From assembly GCA_003176075.1 (NCBI GenBank), contig PSRN01000303.1:1-5637 (forward strand): a DNA stretch of 5,637 nucleotides, written 5' to 3'. Position numbers and translations under genes: made by a program. This document shows, in pieces, positions 1 through 5,637 of this stretch. A model generated the notes under the pieces. The model was not told the origin of the DNA, made no database searches, and saw only the letters and a program-made list of their open reading frames with translations. Origin of the DNA: Bdellovibrio sp. Lineage in GTDB: Bacteria; Bdellovibrionota; Bdellovibrionia; Bdellovibrionales; Bdellovibrionaceae. How positions within the stretch are numbered: the stretch's first letter is position 1; each line of letters begins with the position of its first letter.

Positions 1-698
1 ACGTAAGCCGACCGAACGATCGATTTCGAGGTGTAGCTCTCGTCCCATGTGGCGGTGCTGCGCGGGTCGCTTGAGTAACGATTTTCCCACACGAAAGTCA
101 GCTGATGGGTCGGCTGAACGCTGACGCCGATGTCGGTACCCATGGGCACCAGCCCATGGGTGGCAGCACCATTTGTATCGCTGTAAAGATAAAACCAGCG
201 GAAGTCCAAACCAGCGTTGAAGTAGCTGTTTCTTCGCTCACGCCACGGATCCCCTTGCGGAATGCGAGAACGCGCGGCCTCGAGATTAGAATCAATGGGT
301 TGCTCCCCCGTCGTTTTGCGGTCGTAGCGGTTTTCAGGAAGCTCCTCAGTGGTTTCAGCGAGCGCAGGGCTCTGTTGGGTGTTCTCCTGATTCGGCTGCG
401 TTTCCAGAACCTGGGGGCGAGGTTTGTTAAGGGGGTAGTCCTTGACGTAGTTGGAGTGCAGCCATCTTTCTTCCAACCATCGGCCGTAGGTGTTTCGCAG
501 CCCTCCGCCATTGGGGTTCGTGTGACATGCCTTGCATGAATAAGTGCAGCGGCGCTCGCCCGCTGGCACGTTGATTCGCCCGGGGGCATGGCAGGCAGCG
601 CAGTTTTGGGCATAACGGCTGGCCAGCCAGGGCTCGGCCATCGCAAAAAAGTGGAAAGCAAAACACGATGCCAGAGTGAAGTATCGCAAGGCCTTCAT
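1..698 (-). CDS. Secreted dihaem c-type cytochrome with barrel-like C-terminal part (5' portion, runs off left edge)
   Basis: The frame opens at the ATG at 698 and stays open for 232 codons to the window edge, so the C-terminus is missing. Residues 1-21 look like a Sec signal peptide: a basic start (MKALR), a hydrophobic core, and a likely cleavage after AMA before E22. Two haem c attachment motifs follow, CAACH at 33-37 and CKACH at 55-59. The second leads into a TNPNGGGLRNTYGRW stretch (60-74), and an extra Cys lies at 51. Residues about 93-150 are rich in Pro, Gln, Glu and Thr, like a linker. From about 157 onward, alternating aromatic and polar stretches (such as LDFRWFYLYS, 164-173, and IGVSVQP and LTFVWENRYS, 190-209) resemble outer-membrane beta-strands. 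From family knowledge, CXXCH cytochromes mature in the periplasm and carry electrons. The barrel reading is inference. No good Shine-Dalgarno precedes the ATG, but the signal peptide supports this start. A single-polypeptide porin-cytochrome or another surface redox protein is possible, and its partner and substrate are unknown. Confidence 0.8.
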   Translation of the reverse strand, partial: MKALRYFTLASCFAFHFFAMAEPWLASRYAQNCAACHAPGRINVPAGERRCTYSCKACHTNPNGGGLRNTYGRWLEERWLHSNYVKDYPLNKPRPQVLETQPNQENTQQSPALAETTEELPENRYDRKTTGEQPIDSNLEAARSRIPQGDPWRERRNSYFNAGLDFRWFYLYSDTNGAATHGLVPMGTDIGVSVQPTHQLTFVWENRYSSDPRSTATWDESYTSKSIVRSAY

Positions 699-735
699 GA
701 AACCGATTCTAGTCCGCGAAATGCGAGTTAACTAG

Positions 736-764
736 ATTTTAGCGAGGGCCCAGACTTTAGTTAA
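736..764 (-). promoter_or_regulatory. Candidate sigma70-type promoter for the cytochrome gene
   Basis: On the minus strand a TTAACT -35-like box (764-759, 4 of 6 matches to TTGACA) is followed after exactly 17 bases by a TAAAAT -10-like box (741-736, 5 of 6 matches to TATAAT). Transcription would begin near 729, giving a leader of roughly 30 bases before the ATG at 698. The -35 box overlaps the stop codon of dut. The site would let the cytochrome gene be expressed apart from the housekeeping operon. The prediction rests on consensus match only, and readthrough from dut remains possible because no terminator is visible in the 62-base gap. Confidence 0.35.
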
Positions 765-1213
765 GCGTTCACTCCGGTGGAACCAAAACCTCCCAGACCC
801 CGCCCCGTCTCACTCAACGAGTTGACCAGTTCGAAGCGAGCCTGAACGACGGGACACAGGACCAGTTGGGCCACGCGATCTTGGTCTTGAAGGGTCACCG
901 GCTCACGGCCAAAGTTGATCACGATGATTTTCACTTCACCGCGATAATCGGCATCAATCGTCCCCGGCGAATTTACCAGCCCAATCCCTTGCTTCAATGC
1001 CAGTCCGCTGCGTGGCCGGGCTTGCATTTCATACCCCACCGGAACTTCAAAGCTCAGCCCCGTCGGCACCAAAGCCCGCTCCCCCGGTTGCAAAACCAGC
1101 GTTTCGCTCAATTGCGCCCGCACGTCGAAGCCGCTAGCAAAGGTCGATTGATAGCTTGGCAAATCACCCCGGAAATGGGGCCAACGCATAATCTTTAACG
1201 GAATTGTTGTCAT
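761..1213 (-). CDS. dut: dUTP diphosphatase (dUTPase), trimeric type
   Basis: The enzyme hydrolyses dUTP to dUMP and pyrophosphate in the cytoplasm. This keeps uracil out of DNA and supplies dUMP for thymidylate synthesis. All five motifs of the homotrimeric dUTPase family are present in order: GFDVRA (28-33), ARPRSGLAL (65-73), GTIDADYRGE (84-93), DRVAQLV (112-118) and the flexible C-terminal GRGLGGFGSTG (137-147). D87 in motif III is the expected catalytic aspartate and Y90 the expected uracil/deoxyribose-discriminating tyrosine. The length of 150 residues is typical and complete. The start ATG (1213-1211) overlaps the TGA of the upstream peptidase gene as ATGA. An AGAAAGG Shine-Dalgarno lies 7 bases upstream, inside the peptidase coding region. 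Translation is therefore probably coupled to the peptidase. Nothing looks degraded. Confidence 0.97.
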   Translation of the reverse strand: MTTIPLKIMRWPHFRGDLPSYQSTFASGFDVRAQLSETLVLQPGERALVPTGLSFEVPVGYEMQARPRSGLALKQGIGLVNSPGTIDADYRGEVKIIVINFGREPVTLQDQDRVAQLVLCPVVQARFELVNSLSETGRGLGGFGSTGVNA

Positions 1214-2514
1214 AAGACAGCCTTTCTGGCCTGGCGGAAGGGCTTGGACGTCGGGTGTCCAGAAAACCAGTTCAAGGCCTGCTCCGCCTGGCTTCCCAAA
1301 AATAGAATTCCAGCCTGCTGAAAATCAAGATATTCCTCGAGGAAGTTCTTGAGGCTGTGGGGCGTGACTCTATGGATTTCCTCAATGACCCGCTCCACGG
1401 GACGATACTCCTGAAAAATCATTTCATTCACCGCCAGTGAATTCATCCGGCTTTCCATGTCCTCGGCTCCCAGCCGCAAATTTCCCTCGAGCTGGCGCTG
1501 AAACAGCTTCAACTCGGAGCGCGACAGACCCCGTCGTTTCACTTTGTCGATGACTGAAAAGATCGATTTAACAACGTCTGGCATTTTTTGCGGCTGCGCT
1601 GAAGCGAGAATATTCAACATGCCAAAATCAGTGAAAGAATGGAGGCTGCTGTAGACCGAGTAAGTGAGTCCCTTTTTTTCGCGAACCGCCTGATAAAGTC
1701 GCGAGGTCATGCCGCCGCCCAAAAGATTGTTGGCCAGGAAGGCCTCAAATCTTCTTTTATCCTTGAAACTGGTCGCCGGAAACCCCATCAGGAGATGAAG
1801 TTGCTCGGCGTTCTTGTCGACGGCCGCCATGAAGGGCCGCGGCCGCGGCCGTTTCTCTTGCCGCGATCGCGGATAGTTCTTCGTCCGACCCAGCAATTTT
1901 TCAGCCCTTTTGACCAACTCATCAGCCTGGAGATTTCCCGCCGCGCTCAAGATCAGCCGGCGGCCCGTGTAGTGACGACGGTAATACTCCTTCACCATCG
2001 GCAACCGCAGGCTGGCGAGGCTTTGGGCGGTGCCCAGGATGGGGCGTCCGAGGGGGTGGGAACCCAAAAATTGCCGCAAAAAAACGTCGTAAGCCAGATC
2101 TTCATGTTCATCCTCGCTCATGTCGATCTCTTGCAAAACAACTGAGCGCTCGACTTCGAAATCCTTGCGGTTGACCTTCATCTGCGACACCAGGTCGGCC
2201 AACACATCCAATGCAATTTCCCAGTCCTGACTCAAGACTGTCGCATGAAAACAGGTGTACTCGCGGGTCGTGAACGCGTTGACTTCGCCCCCCAACTCCT
2301 CAAGACTGCGGACAATTTCGTAAGCCGAGCGGGTCTTTGTTCCTTTAAAAACCAGATGTTCAAGAAAATGCGTGATGCCCTCGCAGTGTTCAGGCTCGTC
2401 GCGGGTGCCCGTCAGCACCCAAAGTCCGAGGGCAATGGAATGGCTTTGCTGGTGATGTTCGCTCACCACCCGAACGCCATTGGAAAAAACTGTTTTGTTG
2501 AATTTGCCGGCCAC
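1210..2514 (-). CDS. M16-family zinc metallopeptidase (processing-peptidase-like)
   Basis: The 434-residue protein has the two-lobed M16 layout (pitrilysin / mitochondrial processing peptidase-beta type). The inverted zinc motif HFLEH spans 49-53: H49 and H53 should bind zinc and E52 should be the catalytic base. The third zinc ligand is E129 in VVLQEID, 75 residues after H53, the expected spacing. The C-terminal lobe carries the conserved LLGGGMTSRLYQAVREKKGLTYSV segment (264-287), the usual substrate-binding Arg/Tyr region. The lobes are joined by a basic (RP)3 linker at 222-227. No signal peptide is seen, so it is probably cytoplasmic. The start is GTG at 2514, chosen because the N-terminus (FNKTVFSNGVRVVSE) aligns with family starts and no in-frame ATG precedes it. 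Its Shine-Dalgarno is weak (AGG 12 bases away). It lies 37 bases after pnp and overlaps dut by 4 bases. B. subtilis has a comparable gene (mlpA/ymxG) near pnpA. The physiological substrate is unknown, with peptide clean-up or regulatory proteolysis as options. Confidence 0.95.
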   Translation of the reverse strand: MAGKFNKTVFSNGVRVVSEHHQQSHSIALGLWVLTGTRDEPEHCEGITHFLEHLVFKGTKTRSAYEIVRSLEELGGEVNAFTTREYTCFHATVLSQDWEIALDVLADLVSQMKVNRKDFEVERSVVLQEIDMSEDEHEDLAYDVFLRQFLGSHPLGRPILGTAQSLASLRLPMVKEYYRRHYTGRRLILSAAGNLQADELVKRAEKLLGRTKNYPRSRQEKRPRPRPFMAAVDKNAEQLHLLMGFPATSFKDKRRFEAFLANNLLGGGMTSRLYQAVREKKGLTYSVYSSLHSFTDFGMLNILASAQPQKMPDVVKSIFSVIDKVKRRGLSRSELKLFQRQLEGNLRLGAEDMESRMNSLAVNEMIFQEYRPVERVIEEIHRVTPHSLKNFLEEYLDFQQAGILFLGSQAEQALNWFSGHPTSKPFRQARKAVL

Positions 2515-2529
2515 CGCTTTGCCGAACCT

Positions 2530-2552
2530 AGGACCTGTCCATGACAGGTCCT
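2530..2552 (-). promoter_or_regulatory. Perfect 10-bp stem-loop at the pnp stop codon
   Basis: In the mRNA sense, AGGACCTGTC (2552-2543), an AUG loop (2542-2540) and GACAGGTCCT (2539-2530) form an uninterrupted 10-bp hairpin. Its first base is the last A of the pnp TAA stop. The next bases (TAGGTTCGGC) contain no uridine run, so it does not look like an intrinsic terminator. A role as a 3' boundary protecting pnp mRNA, a processing site, or a structure damping translation of the peptidase gene is inferred. The structure itself is certain from the sequence. Confidence 0.6.
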
Positions 2553-4678
2553 TAGCTATCTTTTGCTAGAATGGCTTTGCGAGACAGTTTGATGCGACCC
2601 GCCCGATCAATATCGAGGACTTTGACATCCAACTGGTCTCCCTCGGTCAACACGTCCGTGACCGCCCGCAACCTCTCGTGCGCGATTTCCGAGATATGCA
2701 AGAGCCCCTGAGTGTTGGGGAGGATCTCGACGAAAGCTCCAAAATCAGTGATCTTCACCACTTTGCCGTGATAAACCTTGCCGACTTCGGCTTCAGCGAC
2801 GATCTCATTGATCATGCTGATCGCTTTCTTGGTCGCTTCAGGATCACTCGACGCCACGTGAATTTGCCCGTCGTCTTCGATTTCAATCTTCACGCCGGTG
2901 GCTTCGGTGATGGACCGGATCATTTTTCCGCCGGGGCCGATAACTTCACGGATCTTATCGGGATTGATACGAATCGTTTCAATTCGAGGAGCAAATTCGG
3001 AAATATGCCCACGCGGCACCTTCATCACCTTTTCCATTTCGTTCAGGATGTGGAGTCGGCCGTCGCGCGCCTGCTGAAGCGCCGTCTCCATCACTTGAAA
3101 ATTGACACTGTCAATTTTGATATCCATCTGCACGGCGGTGATCCCTTGGGTGGTCCCGGCCACTTTGAAATCCATGTCCCCCAGGTGGTCTTCATCTCCC
3201 AAAATGTCGGTCAACACGGCGACACGGTCGCCCTCCTTGATCAATCCCATGGCGATGCCAGCCACGTTTGCTTTCACCGGCACACCCGCATCAAGAAGGG
3301 CCAGGGTGCCGGAGCAAACCGTTCCCATGGAACTTGAACCATTGCTTTCAAAAACCTCAGACACAATCCGAATGGTGTAAGGAAATTTTTCGTGTTCCGG
3401 CAGGGAAAATTTCAACGCCCGTTCGGCGAGATTTCCATGTCCAATCTCACGGCGCCCCTGACCGCCGAAGCGACCGACTTCGCCCACCGAGTAAGGCGGA
3501 AAATTGTAGTGCAGCATGAATCGCCTCTTCACCGTTCCCAAAAGCGCGTCCACCATTTGCTCGTCATCGCCAGTCCCCAAGGTAACCGTGCCGAGAACTT
3601 GCGTCTCACCGCGCGTGAACAGCCCTGATCCATGAGCCCGCGGCAGAATTCCCACTTCACAAGCAATGGGACGAACGGTTTTCAAATCCCTTCCGTCCAA
3701 GCGAACGCCGCCGTCCAAAATCATCGCGCGGGCTGTTTTGTATTTGATTTCCTCAGCAAGCGTGGCCAAGTCTTTGGCCCGGACGGCTTGCATTGAGGCA
3801 TCGGCCGTGGATTCCTTGCCCGTGGCGCCTTCGGCGCCAACCCATTTCACCTTCGCTTCGTTCATGGCCCTGTCAATGGCCGCCGCCCGCTCCAATTTTT
3901 CGGGAATTTTCATCGCCTTCTGGATCGCTGAAGCCAGGAAAGACTCAGCTTCTTTCCTGAATCCTTCATCAATTTTTGTGGCCGCGAAGGGACGCTTAGG
4001 CTTGGAACCTGTTTTCTCACGCAGCTCATCCTGCGCGTTGAGTAGCGGCAACAGGGACTGGTGGCCAAAGCGAAGAGCGGCCATGGCATCGGCCTCAGAC
4101 ACAAATTTCGACTGGCCTTCAACCATGAGAATTCCTTGTCGCGTTCCCGCGACCACGAAATCCAGGTCGGAACGCTCCACTTGCTGGGGCGTCGGATTGG
4201 CGACAAGTTGACCGTCAACACGAGCCACTTGAACCGCCGCGGTCGGGCCGTCAAATGGAATATCGCTGACATGCAGAGCCGCCGAAGCGCCAAGGCTGGC
4301 CAAAATCTCAATGGGAAAGGCCCCGTCCGCTGAAAGCACGGTCGCCACCACTTGCGTTTCATTGCGGTATCCCTCGGGAAATTTAGGCCGAATGGGCCGA
4401 TCAATCAAACGAGCCGTGAGGACCGCATCGGTTGTCGGTTTTCCCTCACGCTTGAAGTATCCCCCCGGAATCTTCCCGGTGGCGTAAAACTTTTCCTGGT
4501 ATTCGACCATGAGAGGGAAATAATCGAGCTTGGTTTCCTCTCGACTGGAGACCGCCGTCACCAACACAATATTGCTGCCGCAGGAAACCAGGGCCGCTCC
4601 GTCGGCTTGCTTGGCCAGGCGTCCAGTTTCCAGGGTGATCTGCCGACCTCCAACAGATGTTGTAACCGTTGTTTTCAT
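2552..4678 (-). CDS. pnp: Polyribonucleotide nucleotidyltransferase (polynucleotide phosphorylase, PNPase)
   Basis: PNPase degrades RNA 3'-to-5' by phosphorolysis, releasing nucleoside diphosphates, and can run in reverse. It forms a trimeric ring and in many bacteria joins the degradosome. The 708 residues show the full architecture: RNase PH domain 1 (about 1-140), the helical domain (about 235-320), RNase PH domain 2 (about 325-545), KH (about 565-625, GPGG loop at 581-584) and S1 (about 632-702). In domain 2, SSSMGTVCSGTLALLDAGVP (448-467) is the phosphate-binding segment. DILGDEDHLGDMDFK (491-505) holds D497, D503 and K505, equivalent to E. coli D486, D492 and K494. The RNA-binding FFRR loop of E. 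coli reads YFKR (74-77), a conservative change. The start at 4678 is preferred because GAAGGAG lies 5 bases upstream and the N-terminus then matches the family. A longer frame to 4723 adds 15 unsupported residues. It lies 68 bases after rpsO, the usual arrangement. No autoregulatory RNase III stem is obvious in that gap. Confidence 0.98.
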   Translation of the reverse strand: MKTTVTTSVGGRQITLETGRLAKQADGAALVSCGSNIVLVTAVSSREETKLDYFPLMVEYQEKFYATGKIPGGYFKREGKPTTDAVLTARLIDRPIRPKFPEGYRNETQVVATVLSADGAFPIEILASLGASAALHVSDIPFDGPTAAVQVARVDGQLVANPTPQQVERSDLDFVVAGTRQGILMVEGQSKFVSEADAMAALRFGHQSLLPLLNAQDELREKTGSKPKRPFAATKIDEGFRKEAESFLASAIQKAMKIPEKLERAAAIDRAMNEAKVKWVGAEGATGKESTADASMQAVRAKDLATLAEEIKYKTARAMILDGGVRLDGRDLKTVRPIACEVGILPRAHGSGLFTRGETQVLGTVTLGTGDDEQMVDALLGTVKRRFMLHYNFPPYSVGEVGRFGGQGRREIGHGNLAERALKFSLPEHEKFPYTIRIVSEVFESNGSSSMGTVCSGTLALLDAGVPVKANVAGIAMGLIKEGDRVAVLTDILGDEDHLGDMDFKVAGTTQGITAVQMDIKIDSVNFQVMETALQQARDGRLHILNEMEKVMKVPRGHISEFAPRIETIRINPDKIREVIGPGGKMIRSITEATGVKIEIEDDGQIHVASSDPEATKKAISMINEIVAEAEVGKVYHGKVVKITDFGAFVEILPNTQGLLHISEIAHERLRAVTDVLTEGDQLDVKVLDIDRAGRIKLSRKAILAKDS

Positions 4679-4683
4679 TCTTA

Positions 4684-4690
4684 CTCCTTC
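4684..4690 (-). promoter_or_regulatory. Shine-Dalgarno sequence that fixes the pnp start
   Basis: The mRNA-sense GAAGGAG is followed by a 5-base spacer and the ATG at 4678. This near-ideal anti-16S match supports 4678 rather than the upstream in-frame ATG at 4723. Confidence 0.85.
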
Positions 4691-4746
4691 AAGTTGGACT
4701 CGGGCCTTGTGTTCCGACTTCAATCTTATGCCCGTGGCGCGGTCAT

Positions 4747-5016
4747 TTATTTGCGGATATCCAGCTCACCGATGATCTTTTCGTACTTCTTGGAGTCCGT
4801 CCTCTTCAAATAATCCAGTAGTTTGCGTCTCCGATTGACCGCTTTCATCAGGCCGCGGACACCATGAACATCTTTCTTGTGTTGGGTAAAGTGCTGGGTC
4901 ATTTCGTTGATCCGCGCGGTGAGAAGCGCGACTTGCACCTCGGAAGAGCCGGTGTCCAGCTCCCCCCGACGAAATTTCTTAATGATAACTTCTTTTTGGT
5001 CTCTTGTGACGGCCAT
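4747..5016 (-). CDS. rpsO: 30S ribosomal protein S15
   Basis: S15 is a primary 16S rRNA-binding protein of the 30S platform. It binds the helix 20-21-22 junction and allows S6, S18 and S11 to assemble. The 89-residue length matches the family exactly. Signature segments are DTGSSEVQVALLTARIN (21-37), HKKD (46-49), and RRRKLLDYLKRTD (62-74). H42 and D49, two of the residues that contact the rRNA in E. coli, are kept. The usual DHHSRRGL segment reads DVHGVRGL (49-56), so the Ser that contacts the rRNA G-U/G-C motif in model S15 proteins is Gly here. DTGS-P/T-E is DTGSSE. These changes look like natural divergence, with no break in the frame. A GAGGAG Shine-Dalgarno (5028-5023) lies 6 bases before the ATG. 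The gene sits between truB and pnp, as in many bacteria. Confidence 0.97.
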   Translation of the reverse strand: MAVTRDQKEVIIKKFRRGELDTGSSEVQVALLTARINEMTQHFTQHKKDVHGVRGLMKAVNRRRKLLDYLKRTDSKKYEKIIGELDIRK

Positions 5017-5168
5017 TAACGTCTCCTCGTTTGGTATTGGCTTGAATGCTCGTGGCGGCTTCTACGCCCACGCTGTGATTCGCTGGATGGGTACCGCTTC
5101 GTCGTCATGGCTGTCGATCAAAGCCGTCACTCCACCGCCGCTTCTTTTACTGAAATGACCCAGTGAGG
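5017..5168 (-). promoter_or_regulatory. rpsO: truB-rpsO intergenic leader with small stem-loops (candidate S15 operator)
   Basis: The 152-base gap contains no credible gene. In the mRNA sense it holds three short helices. The first, TGACC/GGTCA with a 6-base loop (5171-5156), contains the truB stop. The second, GGCT/AGCC, lies at 5125-5109. The third, CGTG-GGC paired with GCC-CACG (5072-5051), has a 6-base GTAGAA loop and a 2-base bulge. The rpsO Shine-Dalgarno follows about 23 bases later. S15 represses its own mRNA through leader structures in several phyla, and those structures differ between lineages, so this leader is a reasonable candidate. I recognise no known S15-leader class here, and the helices are short enough to occur by chance. 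No convincing promoter pair is visible. Confidence 0.3.
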
Positions 5169-5637
5169 TCAATAACGAAAGACCCGCCGAACAACAAAGC
5201 CGCGACCCAGTTCAAGGCCCACCAGGGCCATCAGCTCGCTCGAGGAAGAGATGATCCTCACCCCCAAATCCTCCTGCGGCCGGAAGATGCGGATAAGCTG
5301 GGATTTCAACTGGCTTGAAATCTGCCCGTGGCGAAGAAGAGTTTCATCCCGTCCCACGACGTGAATGGCTTTCCAGTGGGCGAGGGCCTCAGACATGGAG
5401 ACAAATCCCTTGATCCACTCACCCTTAATCAGGCTGTCTTCAATGTCCTTCAAGTTGAGCGCCTGGTCCACCGAATAGGGTTCAGAGCGAAGACGACGGA
5501 GCTGGCTGAGGCAGGCGCCCACTCCCAATCGCCGGCCGAGCTCAACCACCCAAGAGCGAACGTAACTTCCCTTGCTGCACGACAGTTCCATGCTCACGTC
5601 GGCCTGATCGAGCGTGGGCGGCGAAGGACGTGGCGGG
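5169..5637 (-). CDS. truB: tRNA pseudouridine(55) synthase TruB, C-terminal half (runs off right edge)
   Basis: TruB converts U55 in the T-loop of nearly all tRNAs to pseudouridine and also acts as a tRNA-folding chaperone. Only the last 155 residues are in the window, so the N-terminal catalytic Asp motif is not seen. Identification rests on the segment CSKGSYVRSWVVELGRRLG, the conserved TruB CSKGTYIRsLa.DlG..LG motif near the end of the catalytic domain. It is followed by QLRRLRSEPYSVDQAL, matching the LRR..sG.F....a pattern, and by a C-terminal PUA-like region that ends in GRGFVVRRVFRY. The frame is open through the right edge, with no start expected inside the window; in-frame GTG (5597) and ATG (5591) codons are internal. 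It lies upstream of rpsO, a common placement in the rbfA-truB-rpsO-pnp neighbourhood. Confidence 0.92.
   Translation of the reverse strand, partial: PPRPSPPTLDQADVSMELSCSKGSYVRSWVVELGRRLGVGACLSQLRRLRSEPYSVDQALNLKDIEDSLIKGEWIKGFVSMSEALAHWKAIHVVGRDETLLRHGQISSQLKSQLIRIFRPQEDLGVRIISSSSELMALVGLELGRGFVVRRVFRY

Noticed and set aside
98..661. 187-codon minus-strand frame overlapping the cytochrome gene
   Set aside because: It is in a different frame and lacks a signal peptide and CXXCH motifs. The frame starting at 698 has both and explains the region.
699..760. Terminator after dut
   Set aside because: Only short palindromes (GGGCCC, AGTTAACT) are present, with no stem followed by a T-run.
1639..2145. 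168-codon plus-strand open frame opposite the M16 peptidase gene
   Set aside because: It is antisense to a confident gene and its product shows no family motif.
2515..2551. Frameshifted true start of the M16 peptidase at the ATG at 2542
   Set aside because: That ATG is out of frame and meets a stop after four codons. The GTG at 2514 gives a normal family N-terminus without invoking an error.
2530..2560. Intrinsic terminator after pnp
   Set aside because: The stem is strong, but no T-run follows it in the transcribed direction, so I list it only as a structured element.
2678..3337. 219-codon plus-strand open frame opposite pnp
   Set aside because: It lies wholly antisense to the well-conserved PNPase domain 2 and KH region, and its translation shows no recognisable domain. 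It is a codon-bias shadow.
4679..4723. N-terminal extension of pnp by 15 residues
   Set aside because: The ATG at 4678 has an excellent Shine-Dalgarno at 5-base spacing and matches the family start. The longer start has neither advantage.
4679..4746. Promoter or RNase III stem between rpsO and pnp, as in E. coli
   Set aside because: No paired -35/-10 boxes at good spacing and no long helix are visible in these 68 bases.

Overview
The window is a bacterial chromosomal segment of moderately high GC (mid-fifties percent by eye). All recognisable genes lie on the minus strand, so transcription runs from high to low coordinates. Read that way, the order is truB (3' half only), rpsO, pnp, an M16 zinc protease gene, dut, and then a 5' gene fragment for a secreted c-type cytochrome with a barrel-like C-terminal part. 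I see no tRNA, rRNA, CRISPR array, insertion sequence or sign of recent transfer.

Positions 5637-2552 form an RNA and translation block. It encodes tRNA pseudouridine-55 synthase, ribosomal protein S15 and polynucleotide phosphorylase. The truB-rpsO gap of 152 bases holds small stem-loops and is a plausible S15 autoregulatory leader. rpsO and pnp both have strong Shine-Dalgarno sequences, and the one at pnp fixes its start at 4678. Positions 2514-761 carry the M16 peptidase and dUTPase genes. They overlap by 4 bases (ATGA), which indicates translational coupling. A perfect 10-bp hairpin sits exactly at the pnp stop codon, between pnp and the peptidase gene.

Positions 764-1 leave the housekeeping operon. 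A candidate promoter overlaps the dut stop codon and would drive a separate gene. Its product starts with a signal peptide, has two CXXCH haem sites, then a Pro/Gln/Glu-rich linker, and then amphipathic stretches that look like outer-membrane beta-strands. The gene runs off the left edge. This is the least ordinary item in the window and suggests a diderm (Gram-negative) organism that matures periplasmic c-type cytochromes.

The order rpsO-pnp-M16-dut occurs in several phyla, including Firmicutes and the former Deltaproteobacteria. Together with the cytochrome/barrel protein, a deltaproteobacterium-like or Bdellovibrionota-like host is my best guess, but the sequence does not prove it. The five operon genes are otherwise ordinary. 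I found no clear undescribed multi-gene system. The items worth a second look are the cytochrome-barrel protein, the pnp stop hairpin with an AUG in its loop, and the rpsO leader.
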